In this document: in pieces, positions 7,864 through 13,104 of the stretch
How the letters are laid out: each line of letters starts with the position of its first letter
Numbering within the stretch: position 1 is the stretch's first letter
Origin: an uncultured Clostridium sp.
Lineage (GTDB): Bacteria > Bacillota_A > Clostridia > TANB77 > CAG-508
Length of the DNA stretch: 13,104 nt
NCBI GenBank assembly: GCA_946491915.1
Contig: CAMLYR010000038.1
Span: forward strand, 1 to 13,104
Direction: 5' to 3'
Program-made: the position numbers and the translations under genes
Notes under the pieces: model-generated
Databases searched by the model: none
Told to the model about the DNA's origin: nothing
The model's input: only the letters and a program-made list of their open reading frames with translations

Positions 7864-9591
7864 ATGGGAGATAATGAAAATAGAAAAGTGTATGAACCAA
7901 GAATTGTAAAAAATTATAGGGAAATGATAGAATATTCTGTTAAAAATTATGCAGATCAAGTAGCCTATAAATATAAGAAAAATGAAAATTTAAAAAATGT
8001 AGAATATGTAGAAAAGACATATGAGCAAGTCGGAAAAGACATCAAAGCATTTGCAACAGAATTATTACATAAAGGTTTAGAACATAAAAAAATTGTGCTT
8101 ATAGGAAATAATCGATATGAGTGGTGTATTAGTTATTTAGCAGTTACAAGTGGAAATATGATTATTGTTCCATTAGATAAAGCCCTTCCAGACAATGAAA
8201 TAGAAAACTTGGTAACCAGAAGTGAAGCAGAAGTAGCCATCTTTGATAAAAAATACATAGAGGTCATGAAAAAACTAAAGAAAGATACAAATGTCAACTT
8301 ACAAATGTTGATTTGTATGGATGATATAAAAGATGAGAATATAGAAACATTTTCACAGTTATTACAAAAAGGTAAAGAATTAGTAGAAAATGGAGATGAC
8401 TGTTACGAAAAAGTAGAAATCAATCCTGAGAAAATGTCAATTATGTTATTTACATCTGGAACCACCAATCTCCCAAAAGCCGTAATGTTATCTCAAAAAA
8501 ATATATGTGCCAATTTATCCGATTTTGCTTCATGGGTGAAATTATATCCAACAGACACATTACTTTCTTTTTTGCCAATTCACCATACATTTGAATGTAC
8601 TGTCACATTTCTTTATGGATTTTATAGTGGATGTACAGTAGCCTTTTGTGATGGATTAAAATATATTCAAAAAAATCTTGCGGAATATAAAGTTTCTGTA
8701 TTTGTAGCTGTTCCATTGGTATTAGAAACCATGTATAAAAAAATTCAAAAAGCGATTCATGACCAAGGAAAGGATAAATTAATTCATCTAATGATTAAAC
8801 TATCTAATGGACTTTTAAAATGTAAAATCGACTTAAGAAAAGTCATTTTTAAACAAATACTAGACAATTTAGGTGGAAATATTCGTTTAGTCTTATATGG
8901 GTCAGCACCTATGGACAAAGAAACAATTGTAGGATTCAACAATTTTGGAATTGCCTTAGTACAAGGATATGGTTTAACAGAAACATCCCCAGTTATTGCA
9001 GCAGAGTCAGATAAAGAAAAAAAGCCAGGATCCGTAGGATTAGCCTTACCTAGTTTAAATGTAAAAATTGAAAATCCAGATGAAAATGGTGAAGGAGAAC
9101 TTTTAGTAAAAGGGCCAAGCGTTATGATGGGATATTATCATAATGATGAAGAAAATCAAAAAGCATTTGTGGATGGTTGGTTTAGAACAGGAGATTATGG
9201 ATATATAACGGAAGATGGATTTATCTATATAACAGGTAGAAAAAAAGATATCATTGTTCTAAGAAATGGCAAAAATGTATATCCACAAGAAATTGAATTT
9301 TTGATTAACAAACTACCTTATGTAATAGAATCTTTGGTATATCAAAGAGAAAAAGATAAAATCGATACCATGTTATGTGCTAAAATTGTATATGATAAAG
9401 ATATTATAAAAGAAAAATTGGGAGAAAAAACAGAAAAAGAGTATAAAGATGATATTTGGAAAGAAGTAAAAGAAATTAATAAACAATTGCCAGTATTTAA
9501 GCATATCAAACAAATAACCATAACAACAGAGCCATTGATTAAAACAACAACACAAAAAGTAAAACGTTATGAAGAATTAAAAAGAGTTTAA
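7864..9591 (+). CDS. Long-chain acyl-CoA ligase (AMP-forming)
   Basis: A 575-residue ANL-superfamily enzyme that should activate a fatty acid as acyl-AMP and transfer it to CoA, or possibly to a carrier protein. The phosphate-binding loop is FTSGTTNLPK (196-205), with YGLTETSP (369-376), RTGDYGY (441-447), the hinge TGRKKDIIVLRNGKNVYP (457-474) and a C-terminal lysine region TTTQKVKR (561-568). The length and the long family-typical N-terminal part fit full acyl-CoA synthetases rather than NRPS A domains. No membrane helix is seen. It diverges from the NRPS, so a role in supplying an acyl starter to the condensation domain is plausible. It may equally be a general lipid-metabolism gene. The start is fixed by AGAAGGG six bases upstream. 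A hairpin repeat follows the stop by five bases. Confidence 0.92.
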   Translation: MGDNENRKVYEPRIVKNYREMIEYSVKNYADQVAYKYKKNENLKNVEYVEKTYEQVGKDIKAFATELLHKGLEHKKIVLIGNNRYEWCISYLAVTSGNMIIVPLDKALPDNEIENLVTRSEAEVAIFDKKYIEVMKKLKKDTNVNLQMLICMDDIKDENIETFSQLLQKGKELVENGDDCYEKVEINPEKMSIMLFTSGTTNLPKAVMLSQKNICANLSDFASWVKLYPTDTLLSFLPIHHTFECTVTFLYGFYSGCTVAFCDGLKYIQKNLAEYKVSVFVAVPLVLETMYKKIQKAIHDQGKDKLIHLMIKLSNGLLKCKIDLRKVIFKQILDNLGGNIRLVLYGSAPMDKETIVGFNNFGIALVQGYGLTETSPVIAAESDKEKKPGSVGLALPSLNVKIENPDENGEGELLVKGPSVMMGYYHNDEENQKAFVDGWFRTGDYGYITEDGFIYITGRKKDIIVLRNGKNVYPQEIEFLINKLPYVIESLVYQREKDKIDTMLCAKIVYDKDIIKEKLGEKTEKEYKDDIWKEVKEINKQLPVFKHIKQITITTEPLIKTTTQKVKRYEELKRV

Positions 9592-9596
9592 GGAGT

Positions 9597-9635
9597 AAAA
9601 AGGGAAAAATGAGTCCGTTCCCAAAATCCCTTTTT
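9597..9635. repeat. 39-bp hairpin repeat, copy 1
   Basis: The ends AAAAAGGGA (9597-9605) and TCCCTTTTT (9627-9635) form a perfect 9-bp inverted repeat around a 21-base loop containing ATGAGTCCGTTCCC. It matches the copies at 11094 (same orientation) and 10819 (opposite) except for one T in place of C in the core. It lies five bases after the acyl-CoA ligase stop. The stem followed by T residues suggests an intrinsic terminator. Copies 1 and 3 also share a TATTCTG-like right flank. Confidence 0.8.
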
Positions 9636-9674
9636 ATTCTGACTAAAATTGAAAATATGGTGAATACTATTTTT

Positions 9675-9681
9675 GAGGTGA
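9675..9681 (+). promoter_or_regulatory. Ribosome binding site that sets the htrA start
   Basis: GAGGTGA lies five bases before an in-frame TTG at 9687. An upstream in-frame ATG at 9609 lies inside the hairpin repeat and is 13 bases from the nearest AGGAG, so it is a poor start. The TTG start also places a short basic stretch directly before the membrane helix, as expected. Confidence 0.7.
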
Positions 9682-9686
9682 TTTTA

Positions 9687-10820
9687 TTGAGAAGAGCCAA
9701 GAAGAAAAGTATGGGGAAAAAAATAATTGTTACCACCATTATTTTATTAATCATGTGGTTATTAGGATTTTATATATATGTTACATATAATAATATAGAA
9801 ATATATGACTCCAATTATATGGCAGAAAGAACACAATCCACAATAGAGGAACAAACTGTGGAAAAAGTAGAAGAAGAAAGTAAAAATGTGGCAGATGTTA
9901 TTGAAGAAACAGTAGAAAGTGTTGTGGGAATATCAAAATTAAAAAATGCGGGAGATTCTATTTTTTCGAATAGTACAGAAAGTCAATTAGGATTAGGAAC
10001 AGGTGTCATTGTCACAGAGAATGGATATATTTTAAGTAATGAACATGTTACAGGGAGTAAATATAGTAAATGTTATGTGACATTAGAAAATGGAAATAAT
10101 TATAATGGAACAGTTGTGTGGAGTGATTCCAATATTGATTTATCTATTGTAAAAATAGAAGCCAATAAACTAAAATATGTTACATTTGCAGACTCAGACA
10201 ATATCAAGATAGGGGAAACGGTGTATGCTATTGGAAATCCAATTGGATTTGAATTTAGAAGGACTGTTACTTCAGGAATTATTAGTGCGAAAAATAGAAC
10301 AATCAAACTAGAAGAAGAGGATACTGTATCCTATATGACAGATTTAATACAAACAGATGCAACGATTAATCCAGGAAATAGTGGAGGACCACTTATTTAT
10401 CCAAATGGACAAGTGATTGGAATTAATACAGTTAAAATATCTTCAGCAGAAGGAATCGGATTTGCTATACCCATTAATATTGTAAAACCAATCATAGAAA
10501 GTTATCAAAATACAGGAGATTTCCAAGAAGCTAAAATAGGGATATATGCATATGATACAGAAGTAATACCATATTTAGAAACAGGAATTAGTACTAGTTT
10601 TCAAGAAGGAATTTATGTAACAGAAGTAACGAAAAATGGACCGGCAGAAACTGCAGGAATAAAAGAAGGGGATATTATCACACAAATAGATGATACGAAA
10701 TTAAATACAATGAATGACTTAAGAGAATATATTTACACGAAGAAACCAAATGATGAAGTTACATTACAAATCAATAGAGGAAAAATAAAAAGAGAAATTG
10801 TTGTGAAATTAGGAAAGTAA
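9687..10820 (+). CDS. htrA: HtrA/DegP-type membrane-anchored serine protease with PDZ domain
   Basis: A 377-residue S1C-family protease, numbered from the TTG start. A basic N-terminus (RRAKKKSMGKK) and one transmembrane helix (about 12-32) anchor it with the catalytic part outside the cytoplasm. A glutamate-rich linker (about 45-78) follows. The trypsin-like domain has the triad H120 (SNEHVT), D151 (NIDLSIV) and S232 in NPGNSGGP. One PDZ domain fills about 282-377. Length and order match surface quality-control proteases of Gram-positive bacteria. No signal-peptidase site is evident. It follows the acyl-CoA ligase on the same strand but a hairpin repeat separates them, and I found no good promoter in the 51 bases after the repeat. 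It may depend on read-through. Its TAA stop overlaps the first bases of the next repeat copy. Confidence 0.92.
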   Translation: MRRAKKKSMGKKIIVTTIILLIMWLLGFYIYVTYNNIEIYDSNYMAERTQSTIEEQTVEKVEEESKNVADVIEETVESVVGISKLKNAGDSIFSNSTESQLGLGTGVIVTENGYILSNEHVTGSKYSKCYVTLENGNNYNGTVVWSDSNIDLSIVKIEANKLKYVTFADSDNIKIGETVYAIGNPIGFEFRRTVTSGIISAKNRTIKLEEEDTVSYMTDLIQTDATINPGNSGGPLIYPNGQVIGINTVKISSAEGIGFAIPINIVKPIIESYQNTGDFQEAKIGIYAYDTEVIPYLETGISTSFQEGIYVTEVTKNGPAETAGIKEGDIITQIDDTKLNTMNDLREYIYTKKPNDEVTLQINRGKIKREIVVKLGK

Positions 10821-10857
10821 AAAGGGATTTTGGGGACGGACTCATTTTTCCCTTTTT
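10819..10857. repeat. 39-bp hairpin repeat, copy 2 (inverted)
   Basis: AAAAAGGGA (10819-10827) pairs with TCCCTTTTT (10849-10857), with core GGGGACGGACTC. It is the exact reverse complement of copy 3 and differs from the reverse complement of copy 1 at one base. Its first two bases are the last two of the htrA TAA stop. Placed after htrA with a terminal T-run, it likely works as the htrA terminator. Confidence 0.85.
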
Positions 10858-11093
10858 CGAATTTGATTAAAACGAAAAATATAGAATATAAAATCATTAC
10901 ACAATTTTGTATAAGCTAAATTTTCATAGAAATTCTTTAATAAAAAAGTGAGCCTCTCTCATTGTTGCTATAAATCATCAGCAAAATGAGCTTTCCTCAC
11001 TTTTTTATTTTAGAATTTCTAAATTCAAATTTAGATACGCAAAATTGTTTCATTTTTTTTATATTCTATATTTTTAATTATCTAAACTTTGTA

Positions 11094-11132
11094 AAAAAGG
11101 GAAAAATGAGTCCGTCCCCAAAATCCCTTTTT
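11094..11132. repeat. 39-bp hairpin repeat, copy 3
   Basis: AAAAAGGGA (11094-11102) pairs with TCCCTTTTT (11124-11132). It is identical to copy 2 in reverse complement. On the minus strand it starts in the TAA stop of the M23 gene, so it stands in the same relation to that gene as copy 2 does to htrA. A likely terminator for the M23 transcript. Confidence 0.85.
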
Positions 11133-12195
11133 ATTCTGTTAAAAATTCTTCCATTAAGTCATATTTTCTAGAATAATCTTTTGTTTCTTCATTTGAAAGA
11201 TAGACTTCTGATGTATTGCTTTTTAAAAATTCAATGATTTCATAAACATCTATCCAAATTTCATTAGGACTGTCTACTTGTGATTCATCAAAAATCAGTT
11301 GCATACCAAAATGTAAATGTGCGACATTTATGTTATTTACATTTTCTTTTATACTATATCCTGTCATTCCTAAATATCCGATAACATCGCCAGCTTTTAT
11401 AGTGTCTCCTTTTTCTAGACCCTCTACATAAGGATGATCTTTTCTTAAATGAGCATAATAGTAATATCGTTTTCCATCAAAACTTCTGATTCCAACACGC
11501 CAACCACCATATTGATTCCAACCAAGTTGTTCGACAATTCCAGATTCTACTGCTATGATGGGTGTTCCAATACTTCCCATTAAATCATTTCCTAAATGGG
11601 TTCTTTTGAATCCGTAAGACCTAGAATTTCCAAAGTCTTTATAATGTGTAAAATAATAGTTTTTGGCAATTGGTGAAAAAGCTTTTAAACCATATCGATT
11701 TTTATAAACTTTTTCATTATTTTCATTGATTGTTTCAATAGAATAATTACCAATAAATCCACTTAAAACAGCTGAATAAGCTTCTAAATAATAATCATAA
11801 AAAGTTAAAGTAGAGGTAAGTTCTTCTATTGTTTTCCCACTTTTTAAATTTTCTGTGATTTTTTCTAAGTCACTTGACTTAAAGGTCTTAAAATTTCCGC
11901 CATAAATACAAGCTAAGTAGGCTAATAATTCAATCCAATTATAAGTGACTTCTTCATGGTTATTGTGAGAATTGATGTCTAATTCAGAAGTTAGTTTTAA
12001 AACATTACAAGGTATGGTAAAATCTACCCATTTTATATAATCATTTTCACTATCAGTGTTTACTTCAATAGATTGTAAATGTTTTTGACTGAAATAAAAA
12101 ATGAAAGAGGAAGATAAAAACACAATTAGTACTAGCATAGATATACATATACTTATGATACAATTCTTTTTTATATGTATCGATTTCATAATCAA
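11131..12195 (-). CDS. Membrane-anchored M23/LytM-type metallopeptidase
   Basis: A 354-residue predicted cell-wall peptidase, numbered from the TTG at 12195. One N-terminal helix (about 10-36) anchors it, and a family-specific region of about 150 residues precedes the catalytic domain (about 190-310). Zinc ligands are H200 and D204 (HLGNDLMG) and H295 in HLHFG, with H249 in YYYYAHLR as the assisting histidine, so it looks active. M23 enzymes usually cut peptide cross-links in peptidoglycan. Start choice: GAGGTG (12207-12202) is six bases from TTG at 12195 and 12 bases from ATG at 12189. A GTG at 12204 lies inside that site and is rejected. The true start is one of the first two. It converges on htrA and its stop overlaps the 39-bp repeat. 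A specific role, for example in growth or sporulation, cannot be read from the sequence. Confidence 0.9.
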   Translation of the reverse strand: MIMKSIHIKKNCIISICISMLVLIVFLSSSFIFYFSQKHLQSIEVNTDSENDYIKWVDFTIPCNVLKLTSELDINSHNNHEEVTYNWIELLAYLACIYGGNFKTFKSSDLEKITENLKSGKTIEELTSTLTFYDYYLEAYSAVLSGFIGNYSIETINENNEKVYKNRYGLKAFSPIAKNYYFTHYKDFGNSRSYGFKRTHLGNDLMGSIGTPIIAVESGIVEQLGWNQYGGWRVGIRSFDGKRYYYYAHLRKDHPYVEGLEKGDTIKAGDVIGYLGMTGYSIKENVNNINVAHLHFGMQLIFDESQVDSPNEIWIDVYEIIEFLKSNTSEVYLSNEETKDYSRKYDLMEEFLTE

Positions 12196-12344
12196 TCTAA
12201 ACACCTCATAAAAATATATGAGAATAGAATGAAAATCATGACGACTACATGTATAGGAATAAAAAGAAATGAAATGATTTGAGAAAATCTTTTTTGAAAT
12301 TATTTACGATAGGGAAAAGTTATATTAAAGTATAAAAATATAAA

Positions 12345-12371
12345 CCGTTGATATATAAATATATTCAACGG
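12345..12371 (-). terminator. Intrinsic terminator downstream of the dinD-side genes
   Basis: CCGTTGA (12345-12351) pairs with TCAACGG (12365-12371), with possible further ATAT pairing inside. On the minus strand the stem is followed by TTTATATTTTTATA. It would end transcripts coming leftward from the small membrane ORF or dinD. Confidence 0.65.
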
Positions 12372-12372
12372 C

Positions 12373-12471
12373 TTACTTGGTGCGGGCGAAGTAGTTATCT
12401 ACAACTTTATGGCTCTCTTGACGATTGATACAAATATCAATCAATTTATTAAAGTTATAAATTGCATAAAA
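12373..12471 (-). pseudogene. Short coding remnant, 32 codons, ending two bases from the terminator
   Basis: Between a stop at 12474-12472 and a TAA at 12375-12373 the minus strand stays open for 32 codons, ending in QESHKVVDNYFARTK. The last part (GCCCGCACCAAG) is richer in G and C than its surroundings. No ATG or ribosome site starts it. It reads like the C-terminus of a lost gene directly before its terminator. I do not recognise the family. It could also be chance open frame. Confidence 0.3.
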
Positions 12472-12482
12472 TTAAATTCATT

Positions 12483-12830
12483 TTACACAGGCATTTCTTT
12501 GATAAAAAAAGTAATTATAGTTATTATAATAAATATAATAAAAAATATTAACAATATTTTATTAATTTTTTTCTTTTTGATTTTATTTATTAACAAAACT
12601 ATTGCAATAACTATTACTACTAAAACAGATATTCCCCTTCCGCAATATATTAATGTATTTATATTTTCTGCATATTCAATATGTTCCCAATATTCATTTT
12701 CTAAAGTTTCTACTGTATTTGTATCTATTAATTCTTCTAATATTTCATCACTTTTTGACCTATTATCGATATCATATTCACTCCTTTTATAATTTAATAA
12801 GATATTATCATAATATAAGTTATTATTCAA
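12483..12830 (-). CDS. Small two-helix membrane protein, unknown function, start uncertain
   Basis: A 115-residue reading frame with a charged, acidic N-terminal half (SKSDEILEELIDTNTVETLENEYW) and two hydrophobic helices (about 64-84 and 91-110) separated by a lysine-rich turn (NKIKKKK). This looks like a real protein rather than noise, and its mirror frame on the plus strand is the shadow. The only in-frame start is TTG at 12830 with no ribosome site before it. A strong AAGGAG (12786-12781) with an ATG five bases on (12775) lies inside the frame but one base out of phase. One extra A in the run at 12752-12756 would join that start to the body. Either the gene is frameshifted, the read has an error, or TTG is used. 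It follows dinD by 82 bases. Family not recognised. Confidence 0.5.
   Translation of the reverse strand: MNNNLYYDNILLNYKRSEYDIDNRSKSDEILEELIDTNTVETLENEYWEHIEYAENINTLIYCGRGISVLVVIVIAIVLLINKIKKKKINKILLIFFIIFIIITIITFFIKEMPV
12773..12786 (-). promoter_or_regulatory. Ribosome site and ATG out of frame with the surrounding ORF
   Basis: AAGGAG (12786-12781), five bases, then ATG (12775-12773). This is among the best start signals in the right-hand region, yet in this phase only 12 codons follow before TAG at 12739-12737. A possible -10 box TATAAT lies upstream at 12848-12843, without a convincing -35. Confidence 0.5.
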
Positions 12831-12912
12831 TACTGTAATTAAATTATAAATTACTTAAACGTACTAGCTGACATATACATCTATATATGGATATATTGAA
12901 ACAATTATCATT

Positions 12913-13104
12913 TTACTTTTTCTTCAAACTTTTTTTATTTTCTTTTTCTAGTTGCTTTAGACTTTTTTTAGGCGTAGGTAATTCTTCTGGCATAGTTCCT
13001 CCATTTTTAGCAATTACTTCTCTTATATTTTTACCGATATTGTAATGAGTTTTATTTGCTTCTCTTTCAGTTTGTATATTATCTTTTTTTAATTTTTGTT
13101 CTGT
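12913..13104 (-). CDS. dinD: DinD-like DNA damage-inducible protein, C-terminal part
   Basis: The minus strand is open from the window edge (13104) to TAA at 12915-12913, giving the last 63 residues. They contain EANKTHYNIGKNIREVI and NGGTMPEELPTPKKSLKQLE, which I recognise as the conserved end of DNA damage-inducible protein D (family with an N-terminal BRO-like domain). DinD is SOS-induced, and the E. coli protein is linked to RecA. The tail is very lysine-rich. The start and promoter, where a LexA box would be sought, lie outside the window. Recognition is from memory of the family, not a search. Confidence 0.8.
   Translation of the reverse strand, partial: TEQKLKKDNIQTEREANKTHYNIGKNIREVIAKNGGTMPEELPTPKKSLKQLEKENKKSLKKK

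Larger units (their letters stand above)
10819..11132. repeat. 314-bp imperfect palindrome between convergent genes
   Basis: The outermost 39 bases of each end are perfect reverse complements (copies 2 and 3). Further in, the arms remain alignable: AAAAATATAGAATATAAAA at about 10875-10893 has its exact reverse complement near 11055-11073, the motif AATAAAAAAGTGAG (10939-10952) faces CTCACTTTTTTATT (10996-11009), and the centre pairs CTCAT and TTGCT with AGCAA and ATGAG around a ten-base loop near 10971-10980. Both strands could fold into a very long hairpin. No ORF inside looks real. The shape fits a miniature inverted-repeat element or an inverted duplication of a terminator. It fills the space between the stops of htrA and the M23 peptidase. 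Confidence 0.8.

Noticed and set aside
9609..9686. ATG at 9609 as the start of htrA, adding 26 residues
   Set aside because: The added codons are mostly the 39-bp repeat itself and give a near-copy of the peptide read from the repeat at 11106. The TTG at 9687 has a much better ribosome site.
9373..10306. Minus-strand ORFs opposite the acyl-CoA ligase and htrA
   Set aside because: Phenylalanine- and leucine-rich antisense frames of well-supported genes.
10858..11093. Insertion sequence with transposase
   Set aside because: The inverted-repeat structure is element-like, but no transposase reading frame lies inside; at most a non-autonomous element.
9597..11132. CRISPR-like array from the three 39-bp repeats
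   Set aside because: Orientation alternates, spacing is irregular (a whole gene in one interval) and no cas gene is present.
10986..11171. Plus-strand 61-codon ORF in the palindrome
   Set aside because: It runs through the inverted repeat and into the opposite strand of the M23 gene, with low-complexity content and no ribosome site.
12361..12420. tRNA or att-site core in the GC-richer patch
   Set aside because: No cloverleaf could be folded by eye and no second copy of the patch exists in the window.
12409..12838. Plus-strand ORFs opposite the small membrane protein
   Set aside because: Isoleucine-rich mirror frames of the minus-strand ORF, without start signals.

Overview
The window is strongly AT-rich DNA with Gram-positive Shine-Dalgarno sites, several TTG or GTG start candidates, short spacers and clostridial protein families. 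It most resembles a low-GC Clostridia genome, possibly a gut commensal. The taxon is inference from style and content, not a marker gene.

Left and centre (about 1-9591): a compact locus built around a single-module nonribosomal peptide synthetase (NRPS). On the minus strand, in transcription order, come the NRPS with domains C-A-T-reductase (7704 to 3367), a six-helix membrane histidine kinase 15 nt behind it (3351 to 1357), and, after a terminator/promoter spacer, a REC-HD-GYP response regulator (1149 to 79), a predicted cyclic-di-GMP phosphodiesterase. Diverging from the NRPS across a 159-bp two-promoter spacer is a long-chain acyl-CoA ligase (7864-9591, plus strand). The reductase predicts release of an aldehyde or alcohol, and the ligase could supply an acyl starter. 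The set (acyl-activating enzyme, small-molecule synthase, multi-pass sensor kinase, HD-GYP regulator) parallels by function the rpfB/rpfF/rpfC/rpfG quorum-sensing locus of Xanthomonas, but with an unrelated synthase. This is the most interesting hypothesis in the window.

Middle right (9597-12195): an HtrA-type membrane-anchored serine protease (plus) converges on a membrane-anchored M23/LytM metallopeptidase (minus). A 39-bp hairpin repeat occurs three times: before htrA, at the htrA stop codon and at the M23 stop codon. The last two copies are the ends of a 314-bp imperfect palindrome filling the space between the convergent genes. A segment built on similar GGGAC motifs overlaps the stop codon of the HD-GYP gene at the left edge.

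Right edge (12196-13104): the 3' end of a dinD-like SOS gene enters from the right on the minus strand, followed by a small two-helix membrane ORF with a problematic start, a coding remnant and an intrinsic terminator. The stretch 12196-12344, upstream of the M23 gene, holds no gene, and I found no convincing promoter there. No tRNA, rRNA, CRISPR array, transposase or replication origin was seen.
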